In this document: positions 1 to 9,600 of the stretch, piece by piece
How positions within the stretch are numbered: position 1 is the stretch's first letter
Layout of the letters: the number at the start of each line of letters is the position of its first letter
IMG/VR virus record: IMGVR_UViG_3300023184_000520
Coordinates: 1 to 23,704 of that record
Direction: 5' to 3' (one strand)
Origin: a virus
Length of the DNA stretch: 23,704 nt
The notes under the pieces: generated by a model
Seen by the model: only the letters and a program-made list of their open reading frames with translations
Told to the model about the DNA's origin: nothing
Database searches by the model: none
Translations under genes and position numbers: made by a program

Positions 1-488
1 ACTATGTTGATGTACCAACATCAACATCTTTAGAAATAACGTCAGATTTAACAATTAATGTTTGGATTTTTAATACATTATCAAAGTCGGGTATTGGAAT
101 AGTAACAAAAGGTCCTTTATCAGATGATTATGATTATATGTTATATCTTACATCAAACTCAACACTTCTTAATTTTTGGAAAAAAAATTCAAGTGATGTT
201 ATAGAAAATGGGGGTGGTTTTATTACAACTATATTAAATACATGGGTTAATGTTTGTTTCACAAAACAGGGGACAACAATAAAAGGATATGAAAACGGTG
301 TTTTAAGACAAACTAACACATTTACCGATAGTAACATAAGAACAAGTTCTAACTCCCTAAAAATAGGTAATGGATGGGCTCCAGCATTTGGGGGAAACAT
401 ACCCCAAGTTCAAATATACAACAAAGCACTATCAGCATCAGAAGTTCTACAAAATTATAACGCAGCAAAAGGAAGATTTGGATTATGA
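1..488 (+). CDS. LamG-type phage tail/adhesin protein, 5' end cut by window
   Basis: The reading frame is open from position 3 through the left edge, so the start codon lies outside the window; the first internal ATG (138) is not the real start. The visible ~161 residues look like the last two thirds of a laminin G / concanavalin A-like lectin domain: a strand ending ITINVWIF-like near the left edge (seen as LTINVWIF), a WVNVCFTKQG segment, a NSLKIGNG turn and the closing IYNKALSASEVLQNYNAAK helix typical of phage LamG proteins. Such domains usually bind surface glycans, so a host-adhesion role at the tail or fibre tip is likely but inferred. The stop TGA overlaps the next start as ATGA, indicating translational coupling. 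The C-terminal 27 residues are closely repeated in the next gene, so the two are tandem paralogues. Confidence 0.8.
   Translation, partial: YVDVPTSTSLEITSDLTINVWIFNTLSKSGIGIVTKGPLSDDYDYMLYLTSNSTLLNFWKKNSSDVIENGGGFITTILNTWVNVCFTKQGTTIKGYENGVLRQTNTFTDSNIRTSSNSLKIGNGWAPAFGGNIPQVQIYNKALSASEVLQNYNAAKGRFGL
439..470 (+). repeat. 32-bp direct repeat, copy 1 (copy 2 at 1761-1792)
   Basis: The segment starting cagaagttctac near the end of the first LamG gene is identical over 32 bp to positions 1761-1792 near the end of the second. It encodes the C-terminal helix of the LamG domain (EVLQNYNAAK). It marks a tandem duplication or recent gene conversion between the two paralogues. Confidence 0.85.
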
Positions 489-1810
489 GTACAGTAGGAG
501 GAGGAGTAAATATTGTTAGAGATGGATTGGTTATGTATTTGGATACTTCCAATACAAAATCATTGGCTGATGTTCCAAGTCAAAATTTAATTACATATAG
601 CCAACAATTTGAAAATTGGGGTTATTATCAATCATCGGTTAGTGCTAATACAACAACAGCACCTGATGGAACTACTACTGCGGATACCAACATTGAAACA
701 AGTGGATTAACAGGTTGGAGAGGTGTTAATAAATTAATTAGTGGTATGACTAGTGGTCAAACCTATACATTTAGTGTATATGCAAAAAATTTTAATGGTA
801 GAAATATTCAAATGGCAATCTATGAATACCCTACTTATACAAATTGGTTCTATGCAAATTTTAATTTACAATCAGGAACCACATCAACAATATCAAATAT
901 AGGTACTGGTGTTCTAACGAACTCGTCAGTTGTTAGCGTTGGAGATGGGTGGTATAGATGTTCTATATCTGGATATATACCTAGTGCAACTGAATTACAA
1001 CCATATATAATGTTGCTTAATTCAGGAAATACAACTTCTTATACAGGTGATGGTGTTTCAGGTGTTTATTTATGGGGTGGACAATTTGAAGTGGGTACTG
1101 TTGCAACAACATACATACCAACAACAACGGTTCCTGTATCAAGAATACCAACATGGACCGACATATCAAAGGGTGGAAATAATGGAACATTATCAAGCGG
1201 ATTTACATACAACTATTCAAATGGTGGTAGTCTTGTTTTTGATGGTATTAGTAATTATGTGAATTGTGGGAATCCAGCAAATCTTCAAACATTTTCTCAA
1301 ATTACATTAAATACGTGGATTAAATTTTCAGGATTAGATTATGTAAATAATACAGGTAGTTTAGTTACATTTATTGACAAAGGTAAAACTGATAGTCCTC
1401 CAAGTACACCAAGTTCAGGTTTTTGGTTTGCTTATGAGAATAGACTTAATAGAAATTCCTTTAACTATACATGTTTTGGAAATACAGCAGGTGGTTACGC
1501 AGGGGGTGTTAATAACTTTGCCTCTAAATCATATACATTCACGAATGGTATTTGGTATAATATCACTGCTACTGTCAATTCCTCATCACAAGGAAATCTT
1601 TTTATAAATGGCGTACAGCAAGGAACACCAGTAACATTTAGTAACTTAAATTTATCAAATACTACCAATAATTTGCAAGTAGGTATGTATTTAAGTAACA
1701 ACTATTTTCTAAATGGTAACATTAGTCAAACACAAATATACAACAGAGCACTCTCATCAACAGAAGTTCTACAAAATTATAACGCAGCAAAATCAAAATT
1801 TGGATTATAA
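485..1810 (+). CDS. LamG adhesin with inserted carbohydrate-binding-like domain
   Basis: A 441-aa protein starting at the ATG that overlaps the previous stop (ATGA). Residues ~13-25 (GLVMYLDTSNTKS) are the classic first strand of phage LamG domains, and residues ~218-441 (TWTDISKGGNNGTLSSG, then LVFDGISNYV, then IYNRALSSTEVLQNYNAAK) are the rest of that fold. Between them, residues ~33-215 form a separate beta-sandwich-like unit beginning QNLITYSQQFENWG, with TYTFSVYAKN and GWYRCSISGYI, a pattern seen in carbohydrate-binding-like modules of phage tail proteins. The LamG fold therefore seems to be split by an insertion. Probably a glycan-binding tail protein; the exact ligand cannot be told. 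It is likely co-transcribed with the gene before it, because no promoter-like motif or gap separates them. Confidence 0.8.
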   Translation: MSTVGGGVNIVRDGLVMYLDTSNTKSLADVPSQNLITYSQQFENWGYYQSSVSANTTTAPDGTTTADTNIETSGLTGWRGVNKLISGMTSGQTYTFSVYAKNFNGRNIQMAIYEYPTYTNWFYANFNLQSGTTSTISNIGTGVLTNSSVVSVGDGWYRCSISGYIPSATELQPYIMLLNSGNTTSYTGDGVSGVYLWGGQFEVGTVATTYIPTTTVPVSRIPTWTDISKGGNNGTLSSGFTYNYSNGGSLVFDGISNYVNCGNPANLQTFSQITLNTWIKFSGLDYVNNTGSLVTFIDKGKTDSPPSTPSSGFWFAYENRLNRNSFNYTCFGNTAGGYAGGVNNFASKSYTFTNGIWYNITATVNSSSQGNLFINGVQQGTPVTFSNLNLSNTTNNLQVGMYLSNNYFLNGNISQTQIYNRALSSTEVLQNYNAAKSKFGL

Positions 1811-1821
1811 TAATATCCGAC

Positions 1822-1830
1822 ATATTTATA
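1822..1830 (+). promoter_or_regulatory. Late-promoter-like motif ATATTTATA
   Basis: ATATTTATA lies 38 nt before the ATG of the 468-aa fibre gene, in the 58-nt gap after the LamG gene. The same nonamer (once with a final T) precedes every plus-strand gene here that has an intergenic gap before it. No -35-like element is evident. Promoter function is inferred. Confidence 0.55.
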
Positions 1831-1868
1831 TTAAAATAACATTTACTGGAAAGGGAAAGTAAAACATT

Positions 1869-3275
1869 ATGGCAGCAGAATTTAACATAAAAAATGGTTT
1901 TATATCAAATAATAACTCCATTGTACAAGGTACTTTAACCGCAAATACAATAAATTTATCAGACACAACATTAGCAGGGTCTGGTTCTTTAAATGGTTCA
2001 GTGTTAAATATTGCACAAACTTGGAATACAGGAGGACTTCCTACAGCCATAAAATTAAATGTAACTGATACGGCTTCTGCTTCATCATCTTTATTGATGG
2101 ATTTACAAGTTACTGGTACAACTAAATTTTCAGTAACAAAAGATGGTACAGTTGCTGCATCCAATGGTTTTAGACAGAATATTTATCAAGCTTCATCAAC
2201 TAATTCTGGTGTTAGTATGAGATTTAATGGTGCTGCTTTTTTAACGACTTATGGTCTTAATGTTGAAAACGCTGGTAATGGTAATGTTTATAACTCTACT
2301 GGTGGTACGTTTAATTATATTCAATTATCATCAACTACATTTAACCCAACAATTGGAACTGCAGTTTTTAATGGTTATCAATTTGGTTCGGTAATAAATC
2401 AAACTGGTGGTGCAAGTGGTGTTACAAGAGGTTTATTTATTAACCCGATATTAACATCAGCAGCAGATTTTAGAGCCATAGAAACTACAAATGGTAAAGT
2501 AATATTTACTGATACAACTTCAGCAACCACTTTATTAGATTTAAGACAAACTTTGAATTCATCTGGAGCGTCAGTAACATCAATTAAATTAAATGTCACA
2601 GAATCAATTGTATCCACAGGGACAACAAATCTTATGGAGTTACAAGTGGGTGGTGTGAGTAAATTTACAGTGAGTAGGATTGGACTTGTTACCGCAGGGT
2701 CATCTATAAGTTCTAGTTCAAATATTTCAGCTGGAGCGTTTTATGCAAGAAATACAATTGCTGGTGGACAAGGATTTTATAATGTTGTTGGTATTGCGGC
2801 TAGTAATACAGGTGGTACATTATTTGATTATTATACAGGTTACCCATTTTCACCAACTTCAGGTACTGCAAACTACGCTGCTTTTGTATATAGTGGAACA
2901 GTTAATCAAACTGGTAGTGCAAGTGGTATAACTCGTGGATTATATATTAACCCAACTATTAGTGCGGCAACAGATTTTAGAGCAATTGAAGTTACTGGTG
3001 GTAAATTAGTCTTTTCAAGTACAATAACACCACCAGGAACAACTGGAGCTCAAACAATTAATAAAATATCTGGTAAAGTAAATGCTGCTGCTGGAACAAC
3101 TTCATTAGTGGTAACAAATTCAGCAGTGACAACATCTAGTATAGTTTTATGTGAATTAGGTACAAACGATGCTTCATGTGTAATAAAATCAGTAGTTGAG
3201 GGTACAAATTCAATCGCAATAAATTATTCAGCTCCTACAGCTGAAACAGTAATAAAATTCTTAGTAATAAATTAA
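1869..3275 (+). CDS. Beta-rich phage tail fibre protein with internal duplication
   Basis: A 468-aa, Ser/Thr/Gly/Asn-rich protein with no catalytic motif. Residues ~51-210 and ~228-378 are diverged copies of one module: each has an IKLNVT strand, an L(M)-x-L-Q-V segment, a KF(S/T)V segment, and later NQTG-x-ASG(V/I)TRGL(F/Y)INP followed by ADFRAIE or TDFRAIE. The C-terminal ~75 residues (from TGAQTINKISGKVNAAAGTTS to FLVIN) resemble a domain that commonly ends phage and prophage tail fibres. Residues 21-28 (GTLTANTI) share the linker motif repeated in the 2065-aa protein downstream. It probably forms a trimeric fibre or an adhesin on the tail. The ATG at 1869 is preceded by an A/G-rich leader. 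The next gene starts only 5 nt after its stop. Confidence 0.75.
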   Translation: MAAEFNIKNGFISNNNSIVQGTLTANTINLSDTTLAGSGSLNGSVLNIAQTWNTGGLPTAIKLNVTDTASASSSLLMDLQVTGTTKFSVTKDGTVAASNGFRQNIYQASSTNSGVSMRFNGAAFLTTYGLNVENAGNGNVYNSTGGTFNYIQLSSTTFNPTIGTAVFNGYQFGSVINQTGGASGVTRGLFINPILTSAADFRAIETTNGKVIFTDTTSATTLLDLRQTLNSSGASVTSIKLNVTESIVSTGTTNLMELQVGGVSKFTVSRIGLVTAGSSISSSSNISAGAFYARNTIAGGQGFYNVVGIAASNTGGTLFDYYTGYPFSPTSGTANYAAFVYSGTVNQTGSASGITRGLYINPTISAATDFRAIEVTGGKLVFSSTITPPGTTGAQTINKISGKVNAAAGTTSLVVTNSAVTTSSIVLCELGTNDASCVIKSVVEGTNSIAINYSAPTAETVIKFLVIN

Positions 3276-3280
3276 ACATT

Positions 3281-3547
3281 ATGATAAAAGTAGAACAAAT
3301 AAGATACATAGATTCACTAGATAATTTCAGTGATGTTGTTATTCAATTAAATTGGAGTTATTCATTAGAAGGGTTTCAAACAATAAGCGGTACATTAGAT
3401 TTACCAGCACCATCAGATAATTTTATTCCAATTGAACAATTGGACCAAGATACAATGGTTAATTGGGTGGTTACTATGATTAATCCAGCTTCTTATGAAT
3501 TACAACCTATAGTTGAAGAGCCAGTTATTAAAACGATAACTTTTTAA
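3281..3547 (+). CDS. Small tail-fibre-associated protein, unknown function
   Basis: An 88-aa acidic protein starting 5 nt after the fibre gene, so very likely on the same transcript. It reads as a small beta-rich domain: VVIQLNWSYSLEG, then SGTLDLPAPSDNFIPIEQL and MVNWVVTMINP. The order of a beta-strand pair, an LPAP-x-x-x-FIP turn and a WV helix recalls small proteins found among tail-fibre genes of T4-like cyanophages. That comparison is from memory and was not checked. No signal peptide or membrane segment is visible. Its position between two fibre genes suggests a fibre-assembly or adaptor role, but this is only context. Confidence 0.65.
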   Translation: MIKVEQIRYIDSLDNFSDVVIQLNWSYSLEGFQTISGTLDLPAPSDNFIPIEQLDQDTMVNWVVTMINPASYELQPIVEEPVIKTITF

Positions 3548-3554
3548 TTATATT

Positions 3555-3618
3555 AATATAAATAAGGTAAATAAAATTTTTGAATTTACATATTTTACCA
3601 TAACCTTATATTTATATT
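3555..3618. repeat. Long imperfect inverted repeat around fibre promoter
   Basis: The left arm at 3555-3568 (AATATAAATAAGGT) and right arm at 3603-3618 (ACCTTATATTTATATT) are complementary except for a 2-nt bulge, separated by 34 nt. The right arm contains the promoter-like ATATTTATA. The left arm holds its mirror, TATAAATA. It could be an operator, a weak hairpin terminator for the upstream operon, or simply two opposite-facing motif copies. Confidence 0.5.
3608..3616 (+). promoter_or_regulatory. Late-promoter-like motif ATATTTATA
   Basis: ATATTTATA lies 14 nt before the ATG of the 2065-aa fibre gene. With a start site a few bases downstream, the mRNA leader would be very short, and there is no Shine-Dalgarno sequence. 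A second copy at 3667-3675 is inside the coding region and is probably chance. Confidence 0.5.
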
Positions 3619-3630
3619 TAAACGTAATTA

Positions 3631-6600
3631 ATGTCAACACAAATAAAATCATATGAATTACCACCAATATTTATACAAGCTGGATATGGTATACCTGACC
3701 ATATATCTAGTTTAGGGTCTGAATATACTGATTTATATACAGCTCTAAAATATGTAAATAAAGATGGTTTAGCTTATTGGGTTCAAATGGTTGATTCTAC
3801 TTATACTGGCAGTACATTTACTGGTGGTATAGTAACTGGACCTACAATATTTACTGCTGGTTTAACTGCAAATACTATATCAGCAACTACTTATTATGGA
3901 AGTTCTTCTGGATTAACTGGTATTAACCATTATTATGTTAGTGGTTCAACACCTGTTGCCACTTTATATGATGGTGATAGATGGTTTGATACAACAAACG
4001 GTATTGAATTCGTTTATTTGGATGATGGAAATTCATCTCAATGGATTGAACCAAATCCAGGTCTTATAACCGCTTTAATAAGTGGTGGAACTGGTGGTGG
4101 TGCTACTTTTAGTGGTGGCAATGTAACTGGTTTTTCAACATTTTTAGCTGGTTTAGCTAGTACTAGTGTATCAGCAACAAATTATTACGGATTACCTTTG
4201 GATATATATGTAACTGGTGGTACTTATTCATCAGGAACACTTACTTTTAAAAATAGTTCAGGTGGTACATTTACCATACCTGGTTTTAATACTGGTGGAA
4301 CAATAACGGGTTCAACGTTTTTTTCTAATGGTTTATCAGCAAATACAATATCAGCAACAACATATTTAAATTTACCTATTAAATACTACGCTGAATCATC
4401 AATAGCACCTTCAACTAGTCCTGTAGCATCAGGTACTAGCTCTGTAGCTATAGGTAATGCAGCAAAAGCTTTAGGTAATAATATTTTATCTTTAGGTAGT
4501 GGTGCTGGTAATGCATCAACAGGTAATTCATTTTCAACCTTTGTTGGGTATTCAGCTGGATATCAAGCTAATAGTGCAAGTAGTTCAAATTTCTTTGGTT
4601 ATAATTCTGGTAATGCATCAACAGGTATTACGTTTTCAAATTTTATTGGTAGTAGTGGAATTTTTGCATCAAATATTAATTATTCTAATTTTATTGGTGC
4701 TAGTGTTGGTTATCAAGCATCTAATATAGATTATTCAAACTTTATAGGTTATCAAGCTGGATATCAAACAACAAATGCTGATAATTCAAACTTTATTGGA
4801 AATAATGCTGGTTATGGTGCAAATAATGCTGATAATTCAAACTTTATAGGTCAAAATACTGGATATCAAGCAAGTGGTAGTTATTTTTCAAATTTATTTG
4901 GTTATAACGTTGGTAAAAATGTTGTAGGTAGTATTGGTCCTAATAATATAATAATAGGTACTAATATTAGTTTACCACCATCAACATCTAATGCTATTAA
5001 TATTGGTGGTGTATTGTTTGGTACTGGTACTAATAATACAATTGGTGCTACACCAATATTAACACCAAATAATGGTAAAATTGGTATAAATGTAGTTACA
5101 CCATCAGAAGCATTACATGTATCTGGAAACACATTAATTAATGGTAATTTAACTGCAAATACTATATCTGCAACCACATATTTAAATTATCCATCAGTTT
5201 CAGGTTTATATTTACCATTATCTGGTGGTACGGTATTTGGTCCAACAAAGTTTACTAGTAGTCTTACGGCTAACACAATATCTGCAACTTCAATAAACAA
5301 AGTTGATTATATTGTGTTTAATACTGGGGCAACTGTTACAAATATTACAGGTGGTACGTTGTATTTTGATTTAGGTGAAAATGCATTATCGTATAAACCT
5401 ATCACAAATCAAAATGATGTTACGGTAAATTTGGGTCAAGAATCTTTAATAAGGGTTTATAATAATTTAGGGTACCAAATCAACAATGGCCAAGTTTTAC
5501 ACATTACAGGGTCTACAACAACAGGTGGTACACCAACAGTTGCTTTGGCAAACGCATCAAAACTTGCTACAACAACTACTCAAGGTTTAGCACAAACTTC
5601 AGGTGTTGCAACTCACGATATACCTAATGGACAATATGGATTTATGACAAACTTTGGTGTTGTTAGAGACATAAATACAAGTACATTTACAGCTGGTGAT
5701 GAAATATATTTATCCGATACGGTTGATGGGGGTTTAACCAACAATTCAAATAATATTGCACTTACATCAAGGGTGTCAAATGTAGGTTTTTGTTTGGAAT
5801 CAAGTCCAACAAGCGGTAAAATACTTGTTGTTATTTCAAATGAAAACAAGGTTCAAAGTTTAACACAAAAAGAGGTAAACGTTTTATTGGGTAATACAAT
5901 ATCTACAGGTGTTTTTAATTTTACTGGAATAACGTTGGCATCCAGCAATACATTTAACGTTGCACCAGTAGATGCTTGGTTTGTTGATAATACAACTAAC
6001 CCTTTAATACCAAAAGTTCTTTATGTTAACTATTCTGGTCAAACAAATATCCTATCACTTTATTATAATACAGCAACTGAAACATATTTGTTGCTTACTA
6101 GTGCTGGTACTATAACACAACAAACAACGTTTCCAACACCACAACAAAGAAGGCAAAATGTTTATTTGGGTAAAATGGGTCATGGTAATAAAACTAGTCT
6201 TATTAACGCATTCAACGAACCTGATTTAGACATATCACCATTATCACAATTTCGTGATATGTTTACACCAATCAAACTGATAAATGAAAATGTTTACCCA
6301 AGTCCAAACACTGGGTTGACTTTTAATACTAGTAGTGGAACTGTATGGGGTTTAGGTATTGGATTTATAACAAATCAACTTAACCCAAATAGTTTAAATG
6401 TATCAGGAAACTCATCAACAACATTCCAATATAGAACACAAACAGGTGGAACTGCAACCAACATAACTACAATTATTCCAGGAAGTTATGATTTAAATGG
6501 AGTAATAACAACAATTGGAAGTCCAGCAAAACAAGCAACAAATCAAAGGATATATTTATTACAAAATGGTCAATTTAGAATACAATATGGTCAAACAATA

Positions 6601-9600
6601 TATTCTGATTTAACAACCGCAATTTCAGCTGTTAACACCGAATCATTTACAACATTTTCAAACTTTAGAGATAATGCAGTATTAATTGCAATATTATCTA
6701 TTAGGTCAGATGCATCACTTTTAAGTGATATAGAACAAGCAAAATTTACTTTTGCATCAAAGTTTGGTGAAGCAGTAGGTGGAACTGGTGGTATTTCAAC
6801 TACAACTCTTCAACAAGCATATAATAATTCATCAAACCCAGAAATATTAACAAATTCAACGTTAGGTGGGTTAAGTATAAAAAATGGTACTGGAAATGCT
6901 GATGCAACAACTAATCTATTAGAAGGATTAAATACTGCTGGTAATACAACATCATTTATCCGTGCTGATGGTTTAATTTCTGGTATAACTTTACAAACAT
7001 CTAGTGTTACAGCTAATAATACTGGATTAAATGCTACCATAATATCAGCAACAACATATCAAAATTTACCAATTAAATACTATGCTGAATTTTCAGCTGC
7101 ACCTGTAACTAGTCCAATCGTACTATCAGGTAATAGTATAGCTATTGGTGATGGGGCTCAAGCAAGAAATATAAATATGTTTGTTGTTGGTAATTCTGCT
7201 GGACAATCAGCAACTGGTGCTAGTAATTCAAATTTTATTGGTTATTATACAGGTTATCAAGCAACAGGTGCTACTCACTCAAACTTTTTAGGTAATTCTG
7301 CTGGTTATGGTGCAACAGGTGCTTCTTATTCAAACTTTATAGGTCAACAAGCTGGTCAAAATGCAAGTGCTGCAAATGGTTCAAACTTTTTTAGTCAAAA
7401 TGCTGGTTATGGTGCAACAAACGCAAATAACTCAAATTTCTTTGGTGTCGCTGCTGGTCAAAACGCAACAAATGCAAATAACTCAAATTTCTTTGGTAAT
7501 TCTGCTGGACAATCAGCAACTGGTGCTTCTTATTCAAACTTTTTTGGTTATCAAGCTGGTCAAAACGCAACAGGTGCAGTTCAATCTAATTTTTTAGGTG
7601 GTTATGCTGGTTATCAAGCAACTGCAGCTCAAGGTTCAAACTTTTTAGGTTATCAAGCTGGTTATCAAGCAACAGGTGCTAGTTTTTCAAACTTTTTAGG
7701 TGGTGGTGCTGGTTATCTAGCAACAGGTGCTACTTTATCAAATTTTATAGGTAATGGTGCTGGTAATGGTGCAACTGATGCAACTGGTTCAAACTTCTTA
7801 GGTCAAAATGCTGGTCGTAGTGCAACAAATGCTTTTCAATCAAACTTTATTGGTCAACAAGCTGGATATCAAGCTAATGGTGCTAGTGCTTCAAATTTTT
7901 TAGGTCAAAATGCTGGTTATCTAGCAACAGGTGCAACTTTATCAAATTTTTTAGGTCAAGCTGCTGGTAGTAATGCAACAGGTGCAAGTAATTCCAATTT
8001 TTTTGGTTTAAATGCTGGTAGAGATGCAACAGCTGCAAATAATTCAAATTTTATAGGGCAAAATGCTGGTAATGCTGCAACTGGTGCTAGTAATTCAAAC
8101 TTTTTTGGTCAAAGTGCTGGTAATGCTGCAACAAGTGCTAGTAATTCCAATTTTATGGGTTATCAAGTTGGTTATCAAGCAACAGGTGCTAGTAATTCAA
8201 ATTTTATGAGTTATCAAGCTGGTTATCAAGCTAATAATGCTTCTAATTCAAATTTTATGGGTTATCAAGCTGGTTATCAAGCAACAGGTGCAAGTACATC
8301 AAACTTTATTGGTCAATATGCTGGTTATCAAGCAACAGGTTCTAGTAATTCAAATTTTTTAGGTAATCAAGCTGGTCAGGGTGCAACTAATGCTGGTTCC
8401 TCAAACTTTTTAAATGATTTTGCTGGTTATGGTGCAATTAATGCATTTAACTCAAATTTTTTAGGTAGTAATGCTGGTTATTTAGCAACAGGTGCTAGTA
8501 ACTCAAACTTTTTAGGTTTAAATGCTGGTAGAATTGCAATTAGTTCTACTTATTCAAATTTTATTGGTAATCAAGCTGGTTATTTAGCAACAGGTGCTAG
8601 TAACTCAAACTTTATTGGTGGTACTGCTGGTTATAGAGCAACAAATGCAACTGGTTCAAATTTCATTGGTTCAAGTGCTGGTTATAGTGCAACTGGCTCA
8701 ACGTATTCAACATTCATAGGTAGTAATGCTGGTTATCAAGCAACAGGTTCTAGTTATTCTAATCTTATTGGTTTTCAAGTTGGTCAAAGATTTGTTGGAA
8801 ATAATATTGGTTCAAATAATATAATTATAGGTACCAATATTTCATTACCTAATGGAACTACAAATAGCCTTAATATTGGTGGTATATTATTTGGAAGTGG
8901 TACATACAGTAATACAGGTAGTAACCCATCGATAACAGGACAAACAAATGGTAGAATTGGTATTAATGTGGTTACACCATCAGAAGCGTTACATGTATCT
9001 GGAAATACTTTAATACAAGGTTCTTTAACTGCTAATACTATATCTGCAACAACATTAACAGTACCATCTGTTATTGCTAACATTAGTGGATTAACGGTTA
9101 ATGCAAACACTACAATAACTGGAACAACATTTAAAGGTAACGGAACATTTACAAAATCTGGATATGCTAGTGGTGATATATTATTAGATAATAGTGGTAC
9201 TGATACACCAGGAATTTTAATGTATTATGGAAATAATAGTAACTATGGTATTGATAGTTGGAATGGTTCTTATGATGTCATAAGCGGTCAAATTTGGCGT
9301 ATTACAAATAATTTAAACGAGTCAGGTGGTGCTGTAAAATTGGCTATTGATACATCTGGAAATATGGTAGTTAATGGTTTTGTAAAAGCAAATGCATGGA
9401 GAGCTGGTCAGGTAATTAATGATATAATGTTATCAAATACTGATGTAACTATTAGTACTACAACTATAGCAACTAGTACTTCTGATACAGATTTTTTAAC
9501 GTATAGTTATACCCCGTTGAGTTCTAGTAGTTACTTGGTTATTCATTATCATTTAGCTAGTTATTCATTTGAGGGTGGAACTGGAAATGACTCATATTTT

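Noticed and set aside
3557-3564. TATAAATA on the plus strand, identical to the T4 late promoter (also 17582-17589 and 18133-18140)
   Set aside because: These do not recur upstream of other genes; one is an arm of an inverted repeat, one is part of a palindrome and one lies before a terminator. The consistent gene-linked motif is the reverse complement.
3667-3675. ATATTTATA inside the start of the giant fibre gene
   Set aside because: It is within conserved-looking coding sequence with no start codon suitably placed downstream; expected by chance in such AT-rich DNA.
7174-8805. 51-bp periodic DNA repeats resembling a CRISPR or satellite array
   Set aside because: The period is a whole number of codons inside a single long ORF, repeats have no conserved spacer boundary, and the protein repeat is regular; it is a coding array.
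4902-9110. Minus-strand open frames over the giant fibre (for example 4902-5177, 5613-5849, 6810-7040, 8784-9110)
   Set aside because: They mirror the Asn/Thr/Gly-rich plus-strand coding, lack promoters, and give compositionally odd Val/Pro/Leu-rich proteins.
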